Below, piece after piece: positions 43,505-52,296 of a DNA stretch of 64,000 nucleotides. Where the stretch lies: positions 1 through 64,000 of the forward strand of contig NZ_JAILWB010000024.1 in NCBI RefSeq assembly GCF_025699295.1, in the 5' to 3' direction. The notes beneath the pieces were generated by a model. It did not search any database. It was not told the DNA's origin and saw nothing but the letters and a program-made list of their open reading frames with translations. Each line of letters begins with the position of its first letter. Position 1 is the first letter of the stretch. This stretch comes from Hydrogenophaga sp. Lineage in GTDB: Bacteria; Pseudomonadota; Gammaproteobacteria; Burkholderiales; Burkholderiaceae_C. The position numbers and the translations under genes are program-made.

Positions 43505-45661
43505 TCAGCGGAACCGCCGCACCAGTTCCACCCCCACGTACGCAGAGCGCCGCGCCCCGGGCTCGTAGTAGCGACCATTGCCCTCGTTGACGATCACCGA
43601 GCCGGCGTAAGCGCGGTCGGTGAGGTTGTCGACGCGCAGGAACTCGCGCCAGGTCCAGTCGCCCCGGGTCTGCTCGAAGCGCACGCCCAGGTTGAACACG
43701 GTGCTGGCGGCAGCGAACTCGGTGTTGCGGTCGTTGACCGCCATGCGCCCGGTGTGCAGAGCTTCGAACGTGAACACGCTGCCCGCCCAGCCCGGCTCCC
43801 AGGCCAGTTGCAGGTAAGCCTGCTGGCGCGCCAGCCCCGGCATGCGGTTGCCGGCCGCCACCGGCACGGTGGGCGTGGCGCAGGGTGTGCCCGCGCAGGT
43901 GAGGAAACCGTCGCGGTAGCGCGCGTCCATCCAGGTGAAGGACGGCGTCACTGTGAGCCTGCCCCATTGCAGCAGGCCCGCAACCTCCAGCCCGTGGCGG
44001 CGCGTGCGCCCCGCGTTCTGAAAGGTGGAGCGGCCGCCGCTGTTGGACAGCACCACGATCTCGTCGCGCGTGCGTGTCTCGAACAAGGTGGCGCTCCAGC
44101 TGCCCCAGCCGTACCTGCCCCGCAGGCCGGCTTCGGCGCTCTGGCTGCGCGAGGCGTTCAGCGCGGGGTTCAGGCCGGTCAGGCCCGAGGCGCGGTAGGC
44201 CACTTCGTTGAGCGTGGGCGTCTCCAGTCCGCGCCCCACGCTGGCGAAGGCCTGCAGCTGCGGCGTGATTTCGCGCCGCACGCCCAGCACCGGGCTGAAG
44301 CCGTCGAACCTCACCTCGCCGCTGTCGTCGGGGTTGCCGGCGACGATGTAGCGGTCGGCCGACGAAAAGCGCACACGCGAATGCCGCAGACCCGCCATCA
44401 GCGTGGTGGCGTCGGTGCGCCACTCGGCCTGCACATAGGGGTCGAGCGTGCTGGCGCGGTTGGTCTCGTCGCGCCGCAGATTGCCCTGCACGCCCAGCGT
44501 GGTGCCGACGAAGTTCTCGTAGCCCAGGCGGTCCTCGGTCTGCCGGTCGGCCGCGAGGCCGGTGGCCACGGTGAGCCGTCCGCTGTCGTAGCGCCGGTCG
44601 AGCCGCCAGCGCGCGTTCAGGCCCCAGTAATCGCGCGCGAGGTCGATCACGCCGCCACCACTGCCGGCCGGTATCTGCGCACCGGTGGGCACGGCGAGGA
44701 ACTGGCGCACCTGGCGCTGCCCGCCATAGCCCATGAGCTCGATGCGGTGTCCATCGCCCAGCGCCTGCTCCCAGGCCAGGCCGGCCTGCGTCTGCGACAC
44801 GCTCTTGCGGGTGTTGAACTGCGTGGCCGCCGTCGTGGTCTGACCCGGGTCGGCATCGAAATCGGCGCGGGTGAGGCCAAGCGGATCTTGCGCCACGCTG
44901 CTCTGGCGGTTGAGCACGAGCACGGTGCGCCCGCCCTCGTGGCTGCGCGCGAGCTTGAGGTTGCCGGTGCTGCGCGAGGCGGCCGACTGCGCCCGCTCGC
45001 CGTCGGTGGCGAACTTGCCGGCATCGAGCGTGTACGACCAGCCGGGCTGCCCCGCCGCGCCGGTCTGGCCGCTGAGCTGGGTGGACAGGCGCCACAGGCC
45101 GTTGGCACCACCGGCCAGGCCGGTGCGCCACTCGGTGGGGCGCGCGCCGTCCTGCGTGTAGAGCGTGATCACGCCACCGGCCGATGTGCCGTACAGCACG
45201 GAAAACGGCCCACGAATGACCTCGATGCGCTCGGCGCTGCCGATGGGGAAGTTCGCCGCCTGGCCCTGCCCGTCGGGTGCGCTGGCGGGAATGCCGTCCA
45301 CGAACAGGCGCACACCGCGCACGCCGAAGGGCGCGCGTGCGCCGAAGCCACGCACGGAAATCTGCAGGTCCTGCGCGAAGTTCTGGCGGTTGCGCACCAC
45401 CAGACCGGGCACGCGGCCCAGGCCTTCGGACAGATTGATCTGCAACTGACCCGCGCGCAGTTCCTCGCCATCGACGACCTCGACCGAGCCGGGCGCGAGC
45501 CAGCGTCGCTGCCAGGCGCCATCACCGGTGACCAGGACCGGTGCAAGCGCGCCGGCGGTGTCCTCACGCTCGGGCAGTGTCTGTGCAGAAGCGAGGCCGC
45601 TGGCCAGCAGCAGACTGCTGGCAACCAGCCGCCACCGGTCAGTTCTTCGGCCGAATGGCAT
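43505..45661 (-). CDS. TonB-dependent receptor, PqqU/YncD-like
   Basis: A 718-residue outer-membrane receptor: signal peptide (about 1-26, GLASAQ), plug domain with QINLSEGLGRVPGLVV, RNRQNFAQDLQISVRGFGAR and VDGIPASAPDGQGQ, then a 22-strand barrel ending in RRFR-type wording. From recall, the plug and barrel (for example VIVNEGNGRYYEPGA near the end) match E. coli YncD, now known as PqqU, the importer of pyrroloquinoline quinone, much better than siderophore receptors. It overlaps the PQQ-dependent dehydrogenase gene by 23 bases and is read with it. PQQ import is therefore the leading proposal. Confidence 0.82.
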   Translation of the reverse strand: MPFGRRTDRWRLVASSLLLASGLASAQTLPEREDTAGALAPVLVTGDGAWQRRWLAPGSVEVVDGEELRAGQLQINLSEGLGRVPGLVVRNRQNFAQDLQISVRGFGARAPFGVRGVRLFVDGIPASAPDGQGQAANFPIGSAERIEVIRGPFSVLYGTSAGGVITLYTQDGARPTEWRTGLAGGANGLWRLSTQLSGQTGAAGQPGWSYTLDAGKFATDGERAQSAASRSTGNLKLARSHEGGRTVLVLNRQSSVAQDPLGLTRADFDADPGQTTTAATQFNTRKSVSQTQAGLAWEQALGDGHRIELMGYGGQRQVRQFLAVPTGAQIPAGSGGGVIDLARDYWGLNARWRLDRRYDSGRLTVATGLAADRQTEDRLGYENFVGTTLGVQGNLRRDETNRASTLDPYVQAEWRTDATTLMAGLRHSRVRFSSADRYIVAGNPDDSGEVRFDGFSPVLGVRREITPQLQAFASVGRGLETPTLNEVAYRASGLTGLNPALNASRSQSAEAGLRGRYGWGSWSATLFETRTRDEIVVLSNSGGRSTFQNAGRTRRHGLEVAGLLQWGRLTVTPSFTWMDARYRDGFLTCAGTPCATPTVPVAAGNRMPGLARQQAYLQLAWEPGWAGSVFTFEALHTGRMAVNDRNTEFAAASTVFNLGVRFEQTRGDWTWREFLRVDNLTDRAYAGSVIVNEGNGRYYEPGARRSAYVGVELVRRFR

Positions 45662-47771
45662 CGGCCGTACCTTGAATGAACGCCTTGATCTTCTGAACAT
45701 CGTCGGGGCTGAGTTTGCCGGTGAAATCGGGCATGCCTCGCGCCGAGGCCGGGCCGTTGAACACGAACTTGTCGAGGTTCTCGATGAAGGAGGCATCCAT
45801 GTAGCCCAGGTTGGGGATGTTGCCGCCGCGGTCCACGCCGGGCACGCCATGGCAGAACACGCAGTTGCTCACGTACAGCGCGGTGCCATCGGGCACGTGG
45901 GCCGGGTCGTACTTCACACCGGCCACCAGCTTGCCGAGCTGGTAGTTCACGAAGGCCGGCGGCTCGGCCTTGCCGCCCACGGCAAAGGTGTAGACCGTGC
46001 CCGGGCCCTGGCGGTCGGTGGCGCGCTGGGCCAGGCCGTACACGCCGCCCCAGCCGACCGCGATCGACACATACTGCTTGCCGTCCACCAGGTAGGTCGA
46101 CGGTGCGGCGATCACGCCGGTGCCGGTGGGCGTTTCCCACAGCTTCTCGCCGGTGGTGGCGTTGTAAGCGATGAAACGCCCGTCGGCCGTGCCCTGGAAC
46201 ACCAGGTTGCCGGCGGTGGTGAGCGTGCCGCCATTCCAGGGCGAGATCTGCTCCTGCGTCCAGGCAGCCTTCTGCTTGACCGGGTCCCAGGCCACCAGCC
46301 GGCCAAAGGGTTTGCTGGTGGGCGGCTCCACGTTGGCGAAGGTGGCCAGGTTCCAGCCCATGCCGCTGTGCGGTTCACCCGGTCGTTCGGCGTTGAACTT
46401 CCAGTCCTTGTTGTCCATCAGCGTGATGGGCACGCCCTGCACCGGCATGTAAACCAGTCCGGTGGCCGGGTTGTACGACATGGAATGCCAGTTGCGCGCG
46501 CCGAAGGCACTGGGGATGATCTCGCGCGGACGGTCGGCCACGCGCGCGATGTCGGTCTCGATCGGGCGGCCATTCTTGTCGTAGCCGGTGGCCCAGTTCA
46601 CGTCGACGAAATTCTTCGCCGAGATGAACTGGCCGTTGGTGCGGTCGATGATGAAGAAGAAGCCGTTCTTCGGTGCATGCATCACCACCTTGCGCTTCTT
46701 GCCGTCCAGCATGAGGTCGGCCAGGATCATGGGTTGCGTGGAGGTGAAGTCCCAGTTGTCACCCGGCGTCTCCTGGTAGTGCCAGACGTACTTGCCGGTG
46801 TCGGGGTTGAGCGCGACGATGGAAGCGAGGTAGAGGTTGTCGCCACCGGCCGGGCTGCGTTTCTTGTGTGCCCAGGGCGAACCGTTGCCGGTGCCGATGT
46901 ACATCAGGTTGAGTTCGGGGTCGAACGCCATGGCGTCCCAGGCCGTGCCGCCGCCACCGGCCTCCCACCACTTGCCGGCGGGATCCCAGGTCTTGGCGGC
47001 CTTGGCCATGGACTCGTCCTCGAACGGCTTGCTCGGGTCGCCAGGCACCGTGAACCAGCGCCACTTCTGCTCGCCGGTCTTCGCGTCGTAGGCGGTGATG
47101 TAGCCGCGCACGCCGTATTCGGCGCCGCCGTTGCCGATGATCACCTTGCCCTTGAAGACGCGCGGTGCGCCGGTGATGGTGTAGCTGAACTTGCGGTCGA
47201 TGATGGTGTCCTTTTCCCACACCTTGGCGCCGGTGGCTGCGTCCAGCGCGATCAGGCGGCCGTCGTAGGCCGCGACGAACACCTTGCCCTCGTGCAGCGC
47301 CACGCCGCGGTTGACCACGTCGCAGCAGCCCTTGTAGCCCGCCTCGCGCGAGACCTGAGGATCAAAGGTCCAGATGCGTTTGCCGGTGCGCACGTCCACC
47401 GCGTGCACGATGCTCCAGGAGGCGGTGACGTACATGATGCCGTCGACCACCAGCGGCGTGGACTCCACGCCGCGTTTCGATTCGAGGTTGTAGGACCAGA
47501 CCAGGCCCAGGTCCTTCACGTTGGCAGTGCTGATCTGCTTCAGTTTCGAGTGGCGCGTCTCGGCGTAGTCCAGACCGTAGCTGGGCCAGTCGGGTGTCTG
47601 CTTCGCGTTGCCCTTCATGAACGCCGCGTTGACCTGGCCGACCGCGGCCTTGATGTGGCCAGGCGAACCTTTGGCCGGTGATTGCGCGAACGCGGCACCG
47701 CTGAGCGCCAGCGCGGCGAACAGGCAGGCGGCCGCGCGGCACCTGGCTGAGGCGAGGGGTGTCGGATTCAT
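45639..47771 (-). CDS. PQQ-dependent quinohaemoprotein alcohol dehydrogenase
   Basis: A 710-residue periplasmic enzyme: signal peptide (about 1-29), eight-bladed PQQ propeller with the adjacent disulfide Cys149-Cys150 (GYKGCCDVV), catalytic Asp in GDNWDFTSTQP, and a C-terminal cytochrome c domain with CVFCH (637-641). Such enzymes oxidise primary alcohols to aldehydes and pass electrons through haem c to the respiratory chain. Two residues after the catalytic Asp is Thr, not Asp, so calcium rather than a lanthanide is expected. AAGGAG lies five bases before the ATG. It is divergent from the regulator at 48012. Confidence 0.93.
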   Translation of the reverse strand: MNPTPLASARCRAAACLFAALALSGAAFAQSPAKGSPGHIKAAVGQVNAAFMKGNAKQTPDWPSYGLDYAETRHSKLKQISTANVKDLGLVWSYNLESKRGVESTPLVVDGIMYVTASWSIVHAVDVRTGKRIWTFDPQVSREAGYKGCCDVVNRGVALHEGKVFVAAYDGRLIALDAATGAKVWEKDTIIDRKFSYTITGAPRVFKGKVIIGNGGAEYGVRGYITAYDAKTGEQKWRWFTVPGDPSKPFEDESMAKAAKTWDPAGKWWEAGGGGTAWDAMAFDPELNLMYIGTGNGSPWAHKKRSPAGGDNLYLASIVALNPDTGKYVWHYQETPGDNWDFTSTQPMILADLMLDGKKRKVVMHAPKNGFFFIIDRTNGQFISAKNFVDVNWATGYDKNGRPIETDIARVADRPREIIPSAFGARNWHSMSYNPATGLVYMPVQGVPITLMDNKDWKFNAERPGEPHSGMGWNLATFANVEPPTSKPFGRLVAWDPVKQKAAWTQEQISPWNGGTLTTAGNLVFQGTADGRFIAYNATTGEKLWETPTGTGVIAAPSTYLVDGKQYVSIAVGWGGVYGLAQRATDRQGPGTVYTFAVGGKAEPPAFVNYQLGKLVAGVKYDPAHVPDGTALYVSNCVFCHGVPGVDRGGNIPNLGYMDASFIENLDKFVFNGPASARGMPDFTGKLSPDDVQKIKAFIQGTADAIRPKN

Positions 47772-47902
47772 CGTGTCTCCTTGTAGTGCCTGCCGCGTGC
47801 AGACCTGTTGTGGGGCGGCCGCACCAGGCGAGCCCGGTGCAGCTTCTCCATCTTCTCGCTGGGCGCCGCGCGTTTCATCTTCGGGATTTCCCTGTACCCG
47901 AT

Positions 47903-47921
47903 GTGTTCCGGCGTGGAACAC
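47903..47921. promoter_or_regulatory. Perfect inverted repeat before the PQQ dehydrogenase gene
   Basis: GTGTTCC-GGCGT-GGAACAC is a perfect 7-5-7 dyad in the middle of the 240-base region between the divergent dehydrogenase and GAF/Fis regulator genes, the largest gene-free stretch here. It is the obvious site for that regulator. I found no clear -24/-12 sigma-54 promoter on either strand nearby. Confidence 0.5.
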
Positions 47922-48011
47922 CTGGCGCTGGCGAACAAGGGCATACCCGCATGCCCTGCCCGGGTGTTGAAACGGATACTGACCGGGGAGACACCCCGCA
48001 GGACCCATCCC

Positions 48012-49253
48012 ATGCCCCACCCCGTCAACGGGCAGGCGCACGCGCCGCGCCAGCTCTTCTTCCAGACCACCGAACAGCGCACCGCGCTGGCACGGCAGCG
48101 GTTCTTCGACGAAGGCGCGCGCCCCTCGGGCCTGGTGGGTGAAGCGGTGATCCAGTCGTGGCTGCGCTGCGCCTCGGCCCGCCATCAGCCCACCGACATG
48201 GTGAGCTTCGAGCAGGTCTCGCGCAGCCGGGCTCACGCCAGCCTGAACCGCAACCGCCAGTTGCTGCAGGCGGGCAACCTCGAACTCGACAACATGGAAG
48301 CCGCGCTGCGCGGCACCGACTGCCGCGTGCTGCTCACCGACGCGCAGGGCGTGGTGATCCATGCCACGCAGTTGCCGCAGGTGAGCCAGCAGCCGTTGCT
48401 CAGGACCGCCTCGCGGGTCGGCGTGAACATCGCCGAAAGCCAGATCGGCACCAACGCGCCCGGCATCGTGGTGCGCACCGGCGAGGCCTGCACCGTCTCC
48501 GGCGCCGAGCACTTCTTCCAGTGCCTGCAGTCGGTGCACTGCGCGGCCGCGCCAATCCGCGACATCCACGGCCAGCTCGCGGGCGTGCTCGACGTGTCGG
48601 TCGAGGCCGGGCGTTTCCACTTCGACGCTGCCTCGGTGGTGGGCATGTACGCCACCACGATCGAGAACCGCCTGCTGCAGCTGCAATCGGTCGAGCACCT
48701 GGTGCTGCACTTCCAGGCCAGCCCGACCCTGCTCGGCACGCCGATGGAGGCGCTGGCCGGCATCGACAGCAGCGGACGGGTGCTGTGGCTCAATGGCGCT
48801 GGCCGCCGCCTCACCGGCTGCCGCATGGAGGGCCGTCCCACCGTGGACGAGGTGTTCGGTGCGCCGTTGCAACACCTGCTTGCCCTGCCCCGCCAGGCGC
48901 AGGTGCAGACCCTGCACCTGCCCAACGGCCTGGGCGTGTGGATGAAGGCCACGCTCACCGCCCGCGATGGCGCCGACTTCAGGCACGCCGTGGCCGTGCC
49001 GTCCCTCGCGCGGCCGGCTCCGCCTGCCGGGGTGTCGACGGCGCAACCCCCGCCTGCGACGCCGATCACCACACCAGCACCCGGCACGGTGCCCGACAGC
49101 GCGCGGGCCACCCTGCTCGACCACAAGCAGCGGCTGATCGAATCCACGCTGGCCGCGTGCGGCGGCAACATTGCCAAGGCCGCGCGCGCGCTGGGGGTCT
49201 CGCGCGGCATGCTGTACCGGCGCCTGCAGAAGCCACAGGCGTCCGACAGCTGA
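48012..49253 (+). CDS. AcoR-like GAF/Fis regulator lacking the AAA+ domain
   Basis: A 413-residue regulator. The first 230 residues match the GAF sensor of AcoR-type activators (SWLRCASARHQPTD, NIAESQIGTNAPGIVVRTGEACTVSGAEHFF, CAAAPIRDIHGQLAGVLDVS). A PAS-like part follows (about 240-320), and a Fis-type helix-turn-helix ends the protein (STLAACGGNIAKAARALGVSRGMLYRRL). The sigma-54 AAA+ module (GESGTGKE, GAFTGA) expected between them is absent, replaced by a proline/alanine-rich linker (about 340-360). It is divergent from the alcohol dehydrogenase gene, so alcohol or aldehyde control of it is inferred. Confidence 0.85.
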   Translation: MPHPVNGQAHAPRQLFFQTTEQRTALARQRFFDEGARPSGLVGEAVIQSWLRCASARHQPTDMVSFEQVSRSRAHASLNRNRQLLQAGNLELDNMEAALRGTDCRVLLTDAQGVVIHATQLPQVSQQPLLRTASRVGVNIAESQIGTNAPGIVVRTGEACTVSGAEHFFQCLQSVHCAAAPIRDIHGQLAGVLDVSVEAGRFHFDAASVVGMYATTIENRLLQLQSVEHLVLHFQASPTLLGTPMEALAGIDSSGRVLWLNGAGRRLTGCRMEGRPTVDEVFGAPLQHLLALPRQAQVQTLHLPNGLGVWMKATLTARDGADFRHAVAVPSLARPAPPAGVSTAQPPPATPITTPAPGTVPDSARATLLDHKQRLIESTLAACGGNIAKAARALGVSRGMLYRRLQKPQASDS

Positions 49254-49268
49254 GGGCGCTCTACATCC

Positions 49269-50006
49269 TCAAAGCTTGCGCAGACGATCGACCTCGGTGC
49301 GCAGGTCATTGGCCCAGGCGCGGCGGTCGCGCCCCTGGTCTTTTTGCGGCACGCCGTACTGCACCACCGCCCGCAGGTGATCGGCGCTCAGCGTGGCCCA
49401 TATGGAAGCGATCAGCGTGGTGTCGCCCACATACACCGGCGCGGCATGCGGCCCGCCACGCTGGCTGTCCTCGAACCGCAAGCCCACCGGCAGCACCGGG
49501 GCTCTGGCCGCGATGGCCGCCTGCAGCAAGTTGGCATGGAAGGGCAGCATCTCGCTGCCGTCGCCCGTTGTGCCTTCGGGAAACACCGACAGGATGTCAC
49601 CAGATTCGAGCCGTTCGGCCATGTGGTGCACCATGCGCATGGCGGCGCGGCGGTTGCTCCGCTCGATGTAGAGCGTGCCCGCGCCGGTGATCAGCGAACC
49701 CAGCAGCGGCCAGCGCCGGGCATCCGATTTGGAGACGAAGCGGCTCGGGCGCGCGGCGTTCATGACGAGGATGTCCAGCCAGGACACGTGATTGGCCACC
49801 TGCAGCAATGGCCCCTGCTCGGGCGGCGTGCCCTGCACCACCAGGTCCACGCCCAGGATCACCAGCATGCGCCGCGTCCATTCGCGCACCAGGAACTGTG
49901 TCTGGGATGGCGTGAGCCGACCGAACTCGGTGCGGATGGTCCACAGCCCGCGCACCACGTGGGCGGTGGCGCGCAGGGCGCGCGAGAACGCGCGCAACAG
50001 CTTCAC
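49269..50006 (-). CDS. plsC: 1-acyl-sn-glycerol-3-phosphate acyltransferase-like protein
   Basis: A 245-residue membrane acyltransferase with the catalytic HxxxxD as NHVSWLDIL, and motifs FPEGTTGDG and LPVGLRFED. It would acylate lysophosphatidic acid in phospholipid synthesis. One N-terminal hydrophobic segment anchors it. The GTG start overlaps the stop of the dihydroorotase-like gene by four bases (GTGA), so it is the last gene of the pyrimidine run. Confidence 0.9.
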   Translation of the reverse strand: MKLLRAFSRALRATAHVVRGLWTIRTEFGRLTPSQTQFLVREWTRRMLVILGVDLVVQGTPPEQGPLLQVANHVSWLDILVMNAARPSRFVSKSDARRWPLLGSLITGAGTLYIERSNRRAAMRMVHHMAERLESGDILSVFPEGTTGDGSEMLPFHANLLQAAIAARAPVLPVGLRFEDSQRGGPHAAPVYVGDTTLIASIWATLSADHLRAVVQYGVPQKDQGRDRRAWANDLRTEVDRLRKL

Positions 50007-51331
50007 GCGTGGGCTGCCCGTTCGCCTGCGTCCGCCGCCTGGTGCGCCACCTGCCCCCCCACCAGCGTGGCACGCACGCTCACCGGCAACTCGTGGCCAC
50101 CGAAGGGCGTGTGCTTGCCCTGGCTGCGCAGCGTTTCGGGCCGCACCGTCCAGCTCGCGCTGGTGTCGAAGATGCAGAGATCGGCCACGCCGCCCACCGC
50201 CATGCGCCCCACGCTGGCCTGCAGCGTGCCCAGGCTGGCACCCAGCACGCTCTGCGGGCCGCTGGTGAGCACGGCGAGCGCCTGCATCAGGCCCAGGCCT
50301 TCCTGCTGCGCCCAGGTGCAGGCCAGGCCCAGCAGCAGCTCCACCGCGGTGGCTCCGGGTTCGGCCTCGGCAAAGGGCAGTGTCTTGGCGTCGCTGTCCA
50401 CCGGGTTGTGGTCGGACACCAGCGCGTCGATGGTGCCGTCGGCCAGGCCAGCGCGCAGCGCGTCGCGGTCGCGCTGCTGGCGCACCGGCGGCTGCAGGCG
50501 CAGGCGGCTGTCGTAGAAGCCGATGTCCACGTCCGTCAGGTGCAGGTTGTGCACGCTCACGTCGCAGGTCACGAGCAGGCCCTCGGCCTTGGCCTGGCGC
50601 ACCAGCGCCAGCCCCGCCGCGCTGCTGATGCGGCACAGGTGCACGCGCGCCTTGCCCTGCGCGCCGCGCATGAGTTCGAACAGGGTGTGCAGCGCAATGG
50701 TTTCGGCCGCGGCGGGAACGCCGGCCAGGCCCAGGCGCGTGGCCAGCGGTCCGCTGGCCGCCACGCCCTTGCCGAGCCAGAAGTCCTGCGGCCGCAGCCA
50801 CACCGTGTAGCCGAAGGTGGCCGCGTACTGCAGCGCGCGCTGCAGCACCTGCACGTTGACGATGGGCACCTCGGCCTGGCCGAAGCCGATGCAGCCGGAC
50901 TCGGTGAGCTCGGCCATCTCGGTCAGCACCTCGCCCTGCAGGCCACGCGTGAGCGCGCCCAGCGGGAACACGCGCGCCAGGTGCAGCTTCTCGGCGCGGA
51001 ACTTGAGCATGTCGACCAGGCCGGGCTCGTCCAGCACCGGGTCGGTGTCGGGCGGACAGACCAGCGAAGTGACACCACCGGCCACGGCGGCGGCCATTTC
51101 GCTCTCGAGCATGCCGGCGTGTTCCTGGCCGGGTTCACGCAGGCGCACCGCCAGGTCCACCAGGCCGGGCGCGACCACGCAACCGGTGGCGTCGATGATG
51201 CGGCTGGCGTGGAAATCGGGTGCCACGTTGCCGATGGCGATGATGCGGCCGGCGGCGATCGCCACGTCGGCCATCTCGTCGCGACCGGTGGCCGGGTCCA
51301 TGACGCGGCCGTTCTGGATCAGGATCTTCAT
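50003..51331 (-). CDS. pyrX: Dihydroorotase-like protein, probably non-catalytic (PyrX/PyrC')
   Basis: A 442-residue amidohydrolase-fold protein of the dihydroorotase type I group. The first metal motif, normally DxHxHxR, reads DLAVRLREPG: both histidines are gone. The lysine region and later His sites are also changed, and SDHNPVDSD stands where active enzymes have an HAPH-type segment. In Pseudomonas and relatives such pyrC' products are inactive partners that hold aspartate transcarbamoylase together. It lies just downstream of pyrB (three bases), the same arrangement. A separate active pyrC must exist elsewhere. Confidence 0.88.
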   Translation of the reverse strand: MKILIQNGRVMDPATGRDEMADVAIAAGRIIAIGNVAPDFHASRIIDATGCVVAPGLVDLAVRLREPGQEHAGMLESEMAAAVAGGVTSLVCPPDTDPVLDEPGLVDMLKFRAEKLHLARVFPLGALTRGLQGEVLTEMAELTESGCIGFGQAEVPIVNVQVLQRALQYAATFGYTVWLRPQDFWLGKGVAASGPLATRLGLAGVPAAAETIALHTLFELMRGAQGKARVHLCRISSAAGLALVRQAKAEGLLVTCDVSVHNLHLTDVDIGFYDSRLRLQPPVRQQRDRDALRAGLADGTIDALVSDHNPVDSDAKTLPFAEAEPGATAVELLLGLACTWAQQEGLGLMQALAVLTSGPQSVLGASLGTLQASVGRMAVGGVADLCIFDTSASWTVRPETLRSQGKHTPFGGHELPVSVRATLVGGQVAHQAADAGERAAHA

Positions 51332-51334
51332 GGT

Positions 51335-52294
51335 TCAGGCCTCGTTGCTCGCGACGATGGACATCACGGCCATGCGCACCGCAATGCCATACGTCACCTG
51401 CGGAAGGATCACGCTCTGCGGGCCGTCAACGACTGCCGAATCGATTTCCACGCCCCGGTTGATCGGGCCCGGGTGCATCACGATCGCATCGGGCTTCGCC
51501 CAGCGCAGGCGCTCGGGCGTGAGGCCAAAGCTCTTGAAGTACTCCTGGCTCGAAGGCAGCAGGGCCCCGCTCATGCGCTCGTTCTGCAGCCGCAGCGTGA
51601 TGACGACGTCGCAGTCCTTGATGCCTTCTTCCAGCGTGTGGCACACGCGCACACCCATGTGCGAGAGGTCACCAGGCACCAGGGTGCGCGGGCCGACCAC
51701 ACGCACGTCGGGACAGCCCAGGGTGGTGAGGGCGTGGATGTCGGAACGCGCCACGCGTGAATGCAGCACGTCGCCCACGATGGCCACCGACAGCCGGGTG
51801 AAGTCCTGCTTGTAGTGGCGGATGGTGTACATGTCGAGCAACCCCTGCGTGGGGTGCGCGTGGCGCCCGTCACCGGCGTTGACCACGTGCACGTGCGGCG
51901 CCACGTGCTGCGCGATCAGGTAGGGCGCGCCCGACTCGCTGTGGCGCACGACGAAGATGTCGGCCGCCATCGCGCTGAGGTTGGCGATGGTGTCGAGCAG
52001 GGATTCACCCTTGGCCGTGGAACTGCGCGCGATGTCGAGGTTGATCACGTCGGCCGACAGGCGCGTGGCCGCGATCTCGAAGGTGGTGCGTGTGCGCGTG
52101 CTGTTCTCGAAGAACAGGTTGAAGACGCTCTTGCCGCGCAGCAGAGGCACCTTCTTGACCTCGCGGTTGCTCACGCTCGTGAAGTTGGCCGCGGTGTCCA
52201 GGATCTGCGTGAGGATGTCGCGCGACAGCCCCTCGGTGGAGAGCAGGTGAATGAGTTCACCGTTCTTGTTGAGCTGGGGATTCTTGCGTTGCAC
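51335..52294 (-). CDS. pyrB: Aspartate carbamoyltransferase catalytic subunit
   Basis: A 319-residue ATCase. The carbamoyl phosphate site is [12 protein letters not shown] and the HPTQ motif follows in [24 protein letters not shown] binds aspartate. It makes carbamoyl aspartate in pyrimidine synthesis. It begins with GTG two bases after the pyrR stop and lies before the non-catalytic dihydroorotase homologue that likely forms its holoenzyme. Confidence 0.95.
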   Translation of the reverse strand: MQRKNPQLNKNGELIHLLSTEGLSRDILTQILDTAANFTSVSNREVKKVPLLRGKSVFNLFFENSTRTRTTFEIAATRLSADVINLDIARSSTAKGESLLDTIANLSAMAADIFVVRHSESGAPYLIAQHVAPHVHVVNAGDGRHAHPTQGLLDMYTIRHYKQDFTRLSVAIVGDVLHSRVARSDIHALTTLGCPDVRVVGPRTLVPGDLSHMGVRVCHTLEEGIKDCDVVITLRLQNERMSGALLPSSQEYFKSFGLTPERLRWAKPDAIVMHPGPINRGVEIDSAVVDGPQSVILPQVTYGIAVRMAVMSIVASNEA

Positions 52295-52296
52295 GG

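Noticed and set aside
42239..45679. A plus-strand open frame of more than 1,100 codons across pcuC to the receptor gene
   Set aside because: It lies antisense to well-supported genes, has no recognisable domain, and is rich in Arg, Gly, His and Ala, as expected of shadow frames in high-GC DNA.
45639..47771. Lanthanide-dependent (XoxF/ExaF-type) alcohol dehydrogenase
   Set aside because: The residue two after the catalytic Asp is Thr, not the Asp that marks lanthanide enzymes, and a fused cytochrome domain is present.
47772..48011. Sigma-54 promoter for the PQQ dehydrogenase
   Set aside because: No TGGCAC-N5-TTGC pattern was found on either strand, in line with a regulator that lacks the AAA+ domain.
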